A stretch of 34,071 bases of DNA from Streptomyces albus subsp. chlorinus. Lineage in GTDB: Bacteria; Actinomycetota; Actinomycetes; Streptomycetales; Streptomycetaceae. The position numbers were made by a program, and so were the translations under genes. Shown in pieces: positions 8,504 to 15,333 of this stretch. The DNA lies in contig NZ_VJOK01000001.1 of the NCBI RefSeq assembly GCF_013302895.1, positions 6,008,748-6,042,818 of the forward strand, in the 5' to 3' direction. Under the pieces are notes generated by a model that was given only the letters and a program-made list of their open reading frames with translations, did no database searches and was not told where the DNA came from. Within the stretch, counting starts at the first letter, position 1; each line of letters opens with the position of its first letter.

Positions 8504-9031
8504 ATGACGAGGTATGCGGCGCTGTTGCGAGGGGTCAACGTCTCAGGGCGCAACAAGGTGCCCATGGCCGAGCTGCGGGAGGTCATGAAGGGGCTCGGCT
8601 GGGGGGATGTGCGCACCTATCTGCAGAGCGGCAACGCCGTCTTCAGCACCGACGACCCCCGTCCCGGCCCGGTGCTGGAGCGGGCCGTCGCCGAGCGGTT
8701 CGGGGTGCGGGTGCCCTGCCTGGTGCGCACCTCCGTCCAGCTGCGGGCCGTCGCCGCGGCCTGCCCGCTGCCCGCCGCCGAACTGGACCCGGCCAAGCTG
8801 CTGGTCCTCTTCCTGGAGGAGGAGCCGGACCCCGGCCACTTCGCGGGCCTGGACGCGGCGGCTTACGCGCCCGACGAGTTCCGGCACGTGGGCCGCGCCG
8901 TCTACTGCCACTTCCCGCACGGGATGGGCCGCAGCAGGCTGGTGACCGCGCTGGAGGCGACGCGCCCGAAGCTGACCATGACGGGCCGCAACTGGCGGAC
9001 GGTGCAGCGCCTCATCGAGCTGGCCGGCTAG
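8504..9031 (+). CDS. DUF1697 domain-containing protein
   Basis: This 175-residue cytosolic protein covers the full DUF1697 domain. It opens with the family signature RYAALLRGVNVSGRNKVPMAELREVM, then YLQSGNAVF near residue 45, and ends with MTGRNWRTVQRLIEL, the usual C-terminal motif. The domain is widespread in bacteria and its function is unknown. The ATG at 8504 has no ribosome-binding site and is preceded at 6 nt by TACGGT, so it is probably translated leaderless. It lies 18 nt after the HEPN gene in the same direction, but the local -10 suggests its own promoter. A weak hairpin follows. Confidence 0.9.
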   Translation: MTRYAALLRGVNVSGRNKVPMAELREVMKGLGWGDVRTYLQSGNAVFSTDDPRPGPVLERAVAERFGVRVPCLVRTSVQLRAVAAACPLPAAELDPAKLLVLFLEEEPDPGHFAGLDAAAYAPDEFRHVGRAVYCHFPHGMGRSRLVTALEATRPKLTMTGRNWRTVQRLIELAG

Positions 9032-9047
9032 CGGGGCGACGGGGCGG

Positions 9048-9066
9048 GGCTCCGGGCCGAGGAGCC
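9048..9066 (+). terminator. Weak hairpin after the DUF1697 gene
   Basis: GGCTCC and GGAGCC form a 6-bp stem around a 7-nt loop, 16 nt after the stop codon. There is no U tract. It could terminate the upstream transcript or be incidental in this GC-rich region. Confidence 0.35.
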
Positions 9067-9071
9067 GAGGG

Positions 9072-9119
9072 ACCGACGAGCCCTGGGGCGCATGTACCGA
9101 CGAGCCCTGGGGCTCATGT
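9072..9119 (+). repeat. Two tandem 24-bp units upstream of the first protease
   Basis: The units 9072-9095 and 9096-9119 are identical except for one base (G9090 / T9114). Each carries GAGCCCTGGGGC; in the second unit this is a 14-nt near-palindrome, GAGCCCTGGGGCTC. A partial third occurrence, GAGCCCTGG, overlaps the protease promoter at 9180-9188. The pattern suggests a duplicated operator, but no known regulator site is recognised. Confidence 0.75.
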
Positions 9120-9177
9120 GGCGTCAGAGGCGGCTGTCACCTCGTGATGTCATGTCTGTCACAGTACGCCACGCGGC

Positions 9178-9207
9178 TTGAGCCCTGGACGGCCATCCGA
9201 CAAGGAT
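9178..9207 (+). promoter_or_regulatory. Promoter of the first S8 protease
   Basis: TTGAGC (9178-9183), an 18-nt spacer and AAGGAT (9202-9207) form a plausible vegetative promoter. The same arrangement, with TTGAGCC and TCCGACA at equal spacing, precedes the second protease at 10612-10641. That conservation is the main support. Confidence 0.5.
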
Positions 9208-9208
9208 G

Positions 9209-9234
9209 CGAGTGATCCGGCTACGGATCACTCG
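9209..9234 (+). promoter_or_regulatory. Perfect 11-bp inverted repeat in the 5' region of protease 1
   Basis: CGAGTGATCCG (9209-9219) and CGGATCACTCG (9224-9234) surround a 4-nt loop. It begins 1 nt after the proposed -10, so the transcript would begin in or beside the hairpin, 29 nt before the ATG. It could stabilise the mRNA 5' end, act as a DNA operator, or mediate attenuation; the sequence does not decide. The ribosome site GGAGGG at 9248-9253 is in a second small hairpin with CCCTC. Confidence 0.6.
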
Positions 9235-9263
9235 ACCACACACTTTCGGAGGGCTCCCTCGGC

Positions 9264-10502
9264 ATGGCAACTCACGGGGCACGACACACCAGACGCCGGA
9301 TATCCGTGGCGATAGGCGCCGCTGTGGCCCTCGCGGGCGGCGCGACACTCCTCACCCTCCCGGCCGGCGCCGGCACCCCCGAGGAGGGCACGGTACTCGG
9401 CGCGGGCGCCGAGGGAGCCGTCAAGGGCAGCTACATCGTGGTGCTCAAGGACTCGGTCGCGGCGAACGGCGTCAAGGCGACCGCCGAGGCCAAGAGCCTC
9501 ACCGACGAGTACGGCGGCAAGGTCGGTCACACCTACCACGCGGCCCTCAAGGGGTACGCGGCCGACGGGCTCAGCGCCCGGGACGCGCGGCGGCTGGCCG
9601 CCGACGACAAGGTCGCCAAGGTCATCCAGAACCGCGTGGTGCGCGGCCAGGGCACCCAGTCCAACCCGCCCTCCTGGGGCCAGGACCGCGTCGACCAGGC
9701 GTCCGACAAGCTGGACAACAAGTACACCTACCCCGCCACCGCGGGCGCGGGGGTGACCGCGTACGTGATCGACAGCGGCGTGCGCGTCAGCCACAAGGAC
9801 TTCGGCGGCCGGGCCGTCAACGGCTACGACGTGGTGGACGGCGACAAGACGGCCCAGGACGGCGCCAACCACGGCACCCACGTCTCGGGCACCATCGCGG
9901 GCGCCAGGTACGGCATCGCCAAGAAGGCGAAGATCGTCGCCGTGCGCATCCTCGGGAACGACAACCGGGGCACCAGCGCCGACGCCATCGCCGGCATCGA
10001 CTGGGTGATCAAGGACCACAAGGCCAAGGGCGGCCCGGCCGTGGCCAACCTGAGCATCGGCGGTTACCACGACCCCGCGCTGGACACGGCCGTCAAGCGG
10101 GCCGTCGCCGCGAACATCACCTGCGTCGTCTCGGCGGGCAACGACGGCGGCGACGCCTCGTCCGCCTCCCCGGGCCGGGTGTCCCAGGCCATCACGGTCG
10201 CGGCGAGCGATCTGAGCGACCGGCAGGCCGATTTCTCCAACTACGGGAAGGTCGTGGACCTGTACGCGCCCGGCGTGGACATCGTCTCGGCCGGCAACGG
10301 GAGCAACACCGCCGAGAGGACCATGTGGGGCACCTCCATGGCGGCCCCGCACGTCACCGGCGCCGCCGCGCTCTACCTGAGCACCCACAAGACGGCGACC
10401 CCGGCGCAGGTCGCCAAGGCGCTCACGGACGGCGCCACCAAGGGCGTCATCACCGAGCGGGGCGCCGGTACGCCCAACAGGCTGCTGCGCGTCCCCAAGT
10501 GA
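9264..10502 (+). CDS. Secreted S8 family serine protease (subtilisin/proteinase K type), copy 1
   Basis: This is a pre-pro-protease of 412 residues. It has a signal peptide (RHTRRRISVAIGAAVALAGGATLLTLPAGA, given here only as residues 7-36), an inhibitor-I9 propeptide (about 55-128, beginning GSYIVVLKD), and a catalytic domain from about residue 133. The triad is Asp170 in VIDSGV, His203 in NHGTHVSG and Ser358 in GTSMAAPH, with oxyanion Asn293 in SAGN. It lacks a C-terminal extra domain. Expected role: extracellular protein degradation. The ATG at 9264 is preceded by GGAGGG at 10 nt. It is a tandem paralogue of the next gene; the signal peptides and cores are nearly superimposable. The run of three arginines is weakly Tat-like, but Sec export is equally possible. 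Confidence 0.94.
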   Translation: MATHGARHTRRRISVAIGAAVALAGGATLLTLPAGAGTPEEGTVLGAGAEGAVKGSYIVVLKDSVAANGVKATAEAKSLTDEYGGKVGHTYHAALKGYAADGLSARDARRLAADDKVAKVIQNRVVRGQGTQSNPPSWGQDRVDQASDKLDNKYTYPATAGAGVTAYVIDSGVRVSHKDFGGRAVNGYDVVDGDKTAQDGANHGTHVSGTIAGARYGIAKKAKIVAVRILGNDNRGTSADAIAGIDWVIKDHKAKGGPAVANLSIGGYHDPALDTAVKRAVAANITCVVSAGNDGGDASSASPGRVSQAITVAASDLSDRQADFSNYGKVVDLYAPGVDIVSAGNGSNTAERTMWGTSMAAPHVTGAAALYLSTHKTATPAQVAKALTDGATKGVITERGAGTPNRLLRVPK

Positions 10503-10505
10503 GCC

Positions 10506-10525
10506 GGGCGCCGCAGCGGGCGCCC
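10506..10525 (+). terminator. Terminator hairpin after protease 1
   Basis: GGGCGCC (10506-10512) and GGCGCCC (10519-10525) form a 7-bp all-GC stem with a 6-nt loop, 3 nt after the stop codon. Confidence 0.55.
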
Positions 10526-10611
10526 GACCGGGGCGTGCCGCGGCGCTCCCGGGGTGCTGCCCGCATGACACGCGTCGCACGCGTTGCGTGCGTCACACCA
10601 GCACCCAGAAC

Positions 10612-10641
10612 TTGAGCCGCGGGCCTCGATCCGACAGGGTT
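10612..10641 (+). promoter_or_regulatory. Promoter of the second S8 protease
   Basis: TTGAGC (10612-10617), an 18-nt spacer and AGGGTT (10636-10641) match the promoter of the first protease in both elements and spacing, including TCCGACA at the end of the spacer. This indicates that the promoter was duplicated with the gene, and that each copy is transcribed separately. Confidence 0.5.
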
Positions 10642-10655
10642 TCGAACCAGTCGGC

Positions 10656-10686
10656 GACGGCCCGGACGAGCCACGTCCGGGCCGTC
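10656..10686 (+). promoter_or_regulatory. Perfect 12-bp inverted repeat in the 5' region of protease 2
   Basis: GACGGCCCGGAC (10656-10667) and GTCCGGGCCGTC (10675-10686) flank a 7-nt loop. The repeat lies 14 nt after the proposed -10 and 36 nt before the ATG. It is in the same place as the inverted repeat of protease 1 but unrelated in sequence. A 5'-UTR stabilising hairpin or an operator are both possible. Confidence 0.6.
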
Positions 10687-10722
10687 CACCCCCCACACGC
10701 AGCAGGAGAGGCACTCTCGCCC

Positions 10723-11946
10723 ATGGCAACCCACGTGGCCCGCAACACCAAGCGCCGGATATCCCTCGCGATCGGGGCGGCGGTCGCCGTCGCGGGCGGC
10801 GCGACACTCCTCACCCTCCCCGCGGGCGCGGCTCCTGCCGAGGGCACCGTGGTCGGTGCCGGGGCGAAGGACGCCGTCAAGGGCAGCTACATCGTGCTCC
10901 TCAAGGACCACAAGAGCGCCCCGCTCCAGGCCGCGAGCACCGGCAGGGACCTGGCCCGGGAGTACGGCGGCAAGGTCAGCCGCACCTACGAGTCGGCCGT
11001 CCACGGCTTCAACGCCACCGGGCTGACGCCCCAGGAGGCGCGCAGGCTCGCCGCCGACGACAAGGTCGAGCAGGTCTTCCAGAACCAGCGCCTCACCATC
11101 AACGGCACCCAGACCGACCCGCCCTCCTGGGGCCTGGACCGCATCGACCAGAAGTCCAAGGCGCTCGATCAGAAGTACACCTACCCCGCCGGCGCGGGCG
11201 CGGGCGTGACCGCGTACATCATCGACACCGGCGTGCGCATCGGGCACCAGGACTTCGGCGGCCGCGCCTCCTACGGCTACGACGCGGTCGGCAAGGACAA
11301 GAAGGCCCAGGACGGCAACGGCCACGGCACGCACGTGGCGGGCACCGTCGCGGGCACCACGTACGGCGTCGCCAAGAAGGCGAAGATCGTCGCGGTGCGC
11401 GTGCTGGACAACGAGGGCTCCGGCACCACCGCCACCGCCGTCGCGGGCATCGACTGGGTCACCAAGCACCACAAGGGCCCCTCGGTCGCCAACCTGAGCC
11501 TGGGCGGCGGCAAGGACGCGGCGCTGGACGCCGCCGTCACCCGCTCGATCGCCTCGGGCGTCACCTACGCCGTCTCGGCCGGCAACGAGAGCGCCGACGC
11601 CTCCGGTTCCTCGCCCGCGCGCGTGACCTCCGCGCTGACCGTCGCCGCGAGCGACGCCCGGGACCGGCAGGCGGACTTCTCCAACTACGGCAAGCGCGTC
11701 GACCTGTACGCGCCCGGCGTGGCCATCGTCTCCGCGAGCAACAAGAGCGACACCGGCACCGCCACGATGTCCGGCACCTCCATGGCCTCCCCGCACGTCG
11801 CGGGCGCCGCCGCCGTCTATCTGAGCGGGCACAAGACGGCCAAGCCCGCCCAGGTGGCCGCCGCGCTGACCAAGGGCGCGACCGCCGGCCCCATCGTCAA
11901 CCCGGCCAAGGGGACCCCCGACAAGCTGCTACGCGTCGTCAAGTGA
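10723..11946 (+). CDS. Secreted S8 family serine protease (subtilisin/proteinase K type), copy 2
   Basis: This 407-residue pre-pro-protease has a signal peptide (residues 1-36, core RRISLAIGAAVAVAGG), an I9 propeptide (about 54-126, from GSYIVLLKD), and a catalytic domain starting near PPSWGLDRIDQ. The triad is Asp168 (IIDTGV), His201 (GHGTHVAG) and Ser353 (GTSMASPH), with oxyanion Asn288 in SAGN. The ATG at 10723 is chosen over an upstream ATG at 10588. It has AGGAGAGG 11 nt before it, and it restores the same MATH...RRIS signal peptide as copy 1. The pair arose by tandem duplication, and divergence is spread over the propeptide and surface loops. Its ending (VYLSGHKTAKPAQ...LLRVVK) shows no extra domain. 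Expected role: extracellular proteolysis. Confidence 0.94.
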   Translation: MATHVARNTKRRISLAIGAAVAVAGGATLLTLPAGAAPAEGTVVGAGAKDAVKGSYIVLLKDHKSAPLQAASTGRDLAREYGGKVSRTYESAVHGFNATGLTPQEARRLAADDKVEQVFQNQRLTINGTQTDPPSWGLDRIDQKSKALDQKYTYPAGAGAGVTAYIIDTGVRIGHQDFGGRASYGYDAVGKDKKAQDGNGHGTHVAGTVAGTTYGVAKKAKIVAVRVLDNEGSGTTATAVAGIDWVTKHHKGPSVANLSLGGGKDAALDAAVTRSIASGVTYAVSAGNESADASGSSPARVTSALTVAASDARDRQADFSNYGKRVDLYAPGVAIVSASNKSDTGTATMSGTSMASPHVAGAAAVYLSGHKTAKPAQVAAALTKGATAGPIVNPAKGTPDKLLRVVK

Positions 11947-12015
11947 TCCCTCGCCGCGGCCAATTGTGAGCGGTTCCGGTGCGTAACCCGCGTTTTCCGG
12001 GTAAGCGCATCAGCA

Positions 12016-12053
12016 GGCCCGCCGTGCCCTCCCCCCACGGGGCACGGCGGGCC
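12016..12053 (+). terminator. Strong terminator after protease 2
   Basis: GGCCCGCCGTGCCC (12016-12029) and its exact complement at 12040-12053 form a 14-bp stem with a 10-nt C-rich loop, followed by TTCGCGT. It lies about 70 bp after the stop codon and separates the proteases from the sulfonate operon. Confidence 0.8.
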
Positions 12054-12106
12054 TTCGCGTGCGGCCCGCGACCTGCACACTTCACACAGGCTTAACACCA
12101 GCCCCG

Positions 12107-12136
12107 TTGACGCCCGCGAGACGCGGCTGGCAAGCT
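12107..12136 (+). promoter_or_regulatory. Promoter of the sulfonate operon and its leader peptide
   Basis: TTGACG (12107-12112) and CAAGCT (12131-12136) are separated by 18 nt. The -10 ends 7 nt before the GTG of the leader ORF, so the transcript should start at or next to that codon. The other sulfur operon has the same geometry: TGGACT, 18 nt, AACGCT, 6 nt, ATG. The sequence CTTAACACC just upstream could bind a regulator, but none is recognised. Confidence 0.55.
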
Positions 12137-12143
12137 CACAGCC

Positions 12144-12230
12144 GTGAGCCAGTACAGGAATCTCGTAGCGCGCCTGCACGTCGATCTGCGACGTCACGCC
12201 AGCGCCCTCTGTGCCCCCGTCCGCGCCTGA
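12144..12230 (+). CDS. Sulfur-operon leader peptide (28 aa)
   Basis: The ORF starts with GTG and reads MSQYRNLVARLHVDLRRHAS then ALCAPVRA. It matches the 'putative leader peptide' family of Streptomyces, whose core is (R)xHVDLxR followed by SA(I/L)C, found upstream of sulfur genes. The single Cys is residue 23, five codons before the end. It has no Shine-Dalgarno, and the promoter -10 ends 7 nt upstream, so it is probably leaderless. It lies 277 nt before the start chosen for the binding-protein gene. Inferred role: ribosome behaviour at the Cys codon senses charged cysteinyl-tRNA and controls read-through into the operon. A second member precedes the cys operon at 28280. The mechanism is inferred; the family resemblance is clear. 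Confidence 0.85.
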   Translation: MSQYRNLVARLHVDLRRHASALCAPVRA

Positions 12231-12507
12231 GACGCGCGCCCTCAGCTCACCCTTTTCCACCCGCGGCGGCAGAGCCCGCACCGCCCCGTACGCCGTCGTA
12301 CGGGCACGGACGGCGCGCCGCGCGGAAACCACCGGACGCGTCCCCGCCACGCGTGACAGCCACCGGCGCGGCGCGGCGCACCCCCGCCAGGGGAGCACCG
12401 CACCCGTCGCCCGCTGACGTCCCCGACGCCGGCCCGACGCCGCCTGCCCCCGCAGGCCGCCCGCTGTCCCCGTGCCGCACGCTCCGGCCGTGCAACGGAA
12501 GGCACCC
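12231..12507 (+). promoter_or_regulatory. Leader region between leader peptide and ssuA, candidate attenuator
   Basis: This is a 277-nt untranslated stretch. Its most striking structure is a perfect 8-bp stem, CCCGTACG / CGTACGGG at 12285-12292 and 12297-12304, with a CCGT loop. GC-rich repeats such as GGCGCGCCGCGCGG near 12316-12329 could pair alternatively. There is no U tract. If attenuation operates, the stop or anti-stop structure should be here. A GGAAGG ribosome site at 12497-12502 closes the region. Confidence 0.5.
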
Positions 12508-13584
12508 GTGCGCCCTCGTCCTTACCGCAGACGGGAATTCCTCGCCCTCACCGGCCTGACCACACTCGCCGCCGCCGGCGCCACCGGCTGCGGACGGGCC
12601 TCGGGAAGGGACGGCGTTCCCGCGAACACCCTCCGCTACCAGGGCTGGGCCGGTACCGTCACCCCGGCCGAACTGGCCGAAGACCTCGGTTACCTGGACG
12701 GCCTCACCCTCAAGTGGGTCGGCAACACCACCAGCGGCCCGCAGGACATCCAGGCGGCCGCCGCCGGTGACACCGACTTCGGCGGCGCCTTCAACGGCGC
12801 GGTCGTCAAGATGGCCGCGGCCAAGGCCCCCGTGCAGGCCGTCATCAGCTACTACGGCGTCGACAAGGAGCGCTACAGCGGCTTCTACGTGCGCGCGGAC
12901 AGCCCGGTGCGCACCGCCCGGGACCTGCTCGGCAAACGCGTCGCCATGAACACCCTCGGCGCGCACGCCGAGGCCATGCTCGACACCTACCTCGCCCGCG
13001 CGGGCCTCACCGCCAAGGAGGCCGCCCAGGTGGAGCGGATCGCGCTGCCGCCCGTCAACACAGAACAGGCGCTGCGCCAAGGGCGCGTCCACGTCGCCGT
13101 CCTGACCGACATCCTCCGCGACAAGGCGCTCGAACACGGCGGCATCCGCGCCCTGTTCGACGACCACGAGTTGCTGGGCACCTTCAGCGCCGGCACCTAT
13201 GTGATGGCCGACCGCTACCTGGAGCGGTACCCCGAGCAGGCCCGCGCCTTCGTGACCGGCGTCGGGCGGGCCCTGGACTGGTCGAGGCGCACACCCCGCG
13301 AGGAGGTCGTCGCGCGGATGGTGCGGATCGTGCGGCGCCGCGACCGCAGCGAGGACACCGAGCCGCTGCGCTACTGGCGCTCCTACGGCGTCGCCCGCGA
13401 CGGCGGCCGCATCGCCCCCGGCGAGCTGTCCTTGTGGGCGCGCTGGCTGGAACGGCGCGGCGACATCAAGGCCGACCGCGTCCACATCCCCGACATCTAC
13501 ACCAACGCCTTCAACCGGCACCCCGCACCCGCCCGAGGGGCCGCCTCCGCGTCCCCGTCCGCCCGCGACCGCTCCGGGAGCTGA
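12508..13584 (+). CDS. ssuA: ABC transporter substrate-binding lipoprotein, sulfonate/taurine type
   Basis: This extracytoplasmic binding protein is for a sulfonate-type importer and has 358 residues. The start GTG at 12508 is preferred over GTG at 12472 and 12490. It has GGAAGG 5 nt upstream and yields a compact twin-arginine lipoprotein signal, RRREFLALTGLTTLAAAG, ending in the lipobox ATGC. The mature part has the NMT1/SsuA-like fold: LRYQGWAGTVTPAELAEDLGYL, then TTSGPQDIQAAAAGDTDFGGAF, and DLLGKRVAMNTLG in the central hinge region. It is 3 nt upstream of the ATPase gene and heads the operon that includes tauD-like, ssuE and ssuD genes, so the ligand is probably an organosulfonate. Nitrate, thiamine-precursor or other ligands of this family cannot be excluded from sequence alone. 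Confidence 0.85.
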   Translation: MRPRPYRRREFLALTGLTTLAAAGATGCGRASGRDGVPANTLRYQGWAGTVTPAELAEDLGYLDGLTLKWVGNTTSGPQDIQAAAAGDTDFGGAFNGAVVKMAAAKAPVQAVISYYGVDKERYSGFYVRADSPVRTARDLLGKRVAMNTLGAHAEAMLDTYLARAGLTAKEAAQVERIALPPVNTEQALRQGRVHVAVLTDILRDKALEHGGIRALFDDHELLGTFSAGTYVMADRYLERYPEQARAFVTGVGRALDWSRRTPREEVVARMVRIVRRRDRSEDTEPLRYWRSYGVARDGGRIAPGELSLWARWLERRGDIKADRVHIPDIYTNAFNRHPAPARGAASASPSARDRSGS

Positions 13585-13587
13585 ACC

Positions 13588-14436
13588 ATGACCACCGGCA
13601 CCGTCCCGAAGATCCGCTTCGAGAACGTCACCAAGACCTTCCCCGTCCGCGCCGCACGCGGCGCCGCCCCCGCCGCGTTCACGGCGCTCCAGGACATCGG
13701 CCTCGACATCGCGGCGGGCGAGTTCCACGTCCTCGTCGGCCCCAGCGGCTGCGGCAAGTCCACCCTCCTGGACCTGCTGGGCGGCCTGGCCACGCCCAGC
13801 AGCGGCCGTGTCCTGCTGGATGGCGCCCCCGTCACCGGGCCCGGCCGCGACCGGGGCACCGTCTTCCAGCAGTACGCGCTGCTGCCGTGGCGCACCGCGC
13901 GCGGCAACGTCGAGTTCGGCCTGGAGGCCGGCGGAGTGCCGCGCCGCGAACGGGCCGAGCGGGCCGCGGAGTTCCTGGCCCTCGTCGGCCTGGAGGGCTT
14001 CGAGGACCGGCACCCGCACGAGCTGTCCGGCGGCATGCGCCAGCGCGTCGCCATCGCCCGCAGCCTCGCCTACGACCCCGACGTGCTGCTGATGGACGAG
14101 CCGTTCGCCGCCCTGGACGCGCAGACCCGCGAATCCCTCCAGGACGAACTGCTGCGGATCTGGCAGCGCACCGGAAAGACGGTCGTCTTCATCACGCACA
14201 GCATCGACGAGGCCGTGACCCTCGGCCGCCGCGTCACCGTGCTCACCTCCCGCCCCGGCCGCGTCAAGGAGAGCGTGCCCATCGACCTGGGCGACCGCAC
14301 CGCCGCCGGCGACCTCCGCTCCAGCCCCGGGTTCGCCGCCTGCCGGCACCGCCTGTGGGAACTGCTGCACGACGAGGTCAGCCGCGCACAGCGACTGGAG
14401 CGGTCCGCGCTGGAGGACGAGGCGGTCGCCGCATGA
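13588..14436 (+). CDS. ssuB: Sulfonate ABC transporter ATP-binding protein
   Basis: This 282-residue cytoplasmic ATPase powers the SsuABC importer. Walker A is GPSGCGKST (51-59), the Q-loop region is VFQQYALLPW (about 92-101), the signature is LSGGMRQR (146-153), Walker B is VLLMDEP (166-172), and the H-loop lies in FITHSIDEA. The D-loop motif FAALDAQTRE is that of the nitrate/sulfonate/taurine class (TauB/SsuB). The ATG follows GGGAG at a normal distance and comes 3 nt after the ssuA stop. Its stop overlaps the start of the permease gene (ATGA), implying translational coupling. The C-terminal 40 residues are a charged extension. Confidence 0.92.
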   Translation: MTTGTVPKIRFENVTKTFPVRAARGAAPAAFTALQDIGLDIAAGEFHVLVGPSGCGKSTLLDLLGGLATPSSGRVLLDGAPVTGPGRDRGTVFQQYALLPWRTARGNVEFGLEAGGVPRRERAERAAEFLALVGLEGFEDRHPHELSGGMRQRVAIARSLAYDPDVLLMDEPFAALDAQTRESLQDELLRIWQRTGKTVVFITHSIDEAVTLGRRVTVLTSRPGRVKESVPIDLGDRTAAGDLRSSPGFAACRHRLWELLHDEVSRAQRLERSALEDEAVAA

Positions 14437-15308
14437 GCACCACCGTCACCCCCGCCGACGCCCGCACCCGCATCCGGCCCGGGTCCGCCGCCGCTACCCA
14501 GCCCCCGCCGCCCGGCCGCGCACCCGCCCGCACGCCGCTCCGCCGGTCGCTGGGCGCCCTGCGGGCCGCACTGACCCGCACGGCGGCGATCGCCGTGCTG
14601 CTCGCCCTGTGGGAGACCGCACCGCGCGTGGGCCTGGCCGACCGGGTCTTCCTGCCGCCGTTCTCCGAAGTGGCCGCCGCCTGGTGGGAGCTGCTGGCCG
14701 ACGGGCAGCTGCTCGATGACGCGCGGGCCAGCCTGGTCCGCTCGCTCAGCGGCTTCGGGCTCGCCGTCGCGCTGGCCGTACCGCTGGGGCTGCTCATCGG
14801 CTGGTACAAGCCCGTCGCCGACCTGCTCGGGCCCCTGCTGGAGGTCTTCCGCAACACCGCCGCGCTGGCGCTGCTGCCCGTCTTCGTCCTGCTGCTCGGC
14901 ATCGGCGAGACGTCGAAGATCTCCATCGTGCTGTACGCCTGCACCTGGCCGGTGCTGCTCAACACCATCAGCGCGGTACGCACCGTGGACCCCACCCTGC
15001 TGAAACTGGCCCGCAGCGTGGACCTGCCGCCCTGGCGGCTGTTCACCAAGGTGATCCTCCCCGCCTCCGTGCCGGCGGTCTTCACCGGCATCCGCCTGGC
15101 CGGCGGGGTCGCCGTCCTCGTGCTGGTGGCCGCCGAGATGGTCGGCGCCAAGGCGGGACTGGGCTTCCTCATCACCAACTCGCAATACAACTTCGCCATC
15201 CCGCAGATGTACGCCGGCATCCTCACCGTCTCCGCGCTCGGCGTCGCCTTCAACCAGTTCCTCGTCGCCCTGGAGCGCCGCTTCACCTCGTGGCGCGCCA
15301 CAGCCTGA
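14433..15308 (+). CDS. ssuC: Sulfonate ABC transporter permease
   Basis: This 291-residue inner-membrane subunit has about six hydrophobic segments: AAIAVLLALWET, LSGFGLAVALAVPLGLLIG, ALALLPVFVLLLGIG, ISIVLYACTWPVLLNTI, VAVLVLVAAEM and the C-terminal MYAGILTVSALGVAF. The cytosolic coupling loop has the EAA-type pattern LARSVDLPPWRLFTKVILPASVPAVFTGIRLA. A Pro/Ala/Arg-rich cytosolic N-terminus of about 45 residues precedes the first helix. The ATG at 14433 overlaps the ssuB stop by 4 nt. Downstream, the dioxygenase gene follows after 25 nt. Confidence 0.92.
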   Translation: MSTTVTPADARTRIRPGSAAATQPPPPGRAPARTPLRRSLGALRAALTRTAAIAVLLALWETAPRVGLADRVFLPPFSEVAAAWWELLADGQLLDDARASLVRSLSGFGLAVALAVPLGLLIGWYKPVADLLGPLLEVFRNTAALALLPVFVLLLGIGETSKISIVLYACTWPVLLNTISAVRTVDPTLLKLARSVDLPPWRLFTKVILPASVPAVFTGIRLAGGVAVLVLVAAEMVGAKAGLGFLITNSQYNFAIPQMYAGILTVSALGVAFNQFLVALERRFTSWRATA

Positions 15309-15333
15309 ACACCTGCCGAAAGGAAACCGCACG

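Noticed and set aside
9228..10580. Long minus-strand frames opposite both S8 proteases
   Set aside because: The proteases have signal peptides, propeptides and intact catalytic triads; the antisense frames contain only Gly/Val/Ala/Arg-rich sequence.
10566..10595. TGACACGCG...GCGTGCGTCA region between the proteases as an operator
   Set aside because: It is only an imperfect inverted repeat (GCACGC / GCGTGC core), typical of chance in CG-rich spacers; the better structure is at 10656-10686.
10588..10722. Upstream ATG that would lengthen protease 2 by 45 residues
   Set aside because: The extension has no ribosome site and covers the promoter and inverted repeat. The ATG at 10723 has AGGAGAGG and restores the same signal peptide as protease 1.
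12247..14370. 707-codon open frame on the minus strand opposite ssuA/ssuB
   Set aside because: It is a shadow of real plus-strand genes with clear domains. Its translation is Gly/Ala/Val/Gln low-complexity sequence with no motif, as expected antisense to GC-rich codons.
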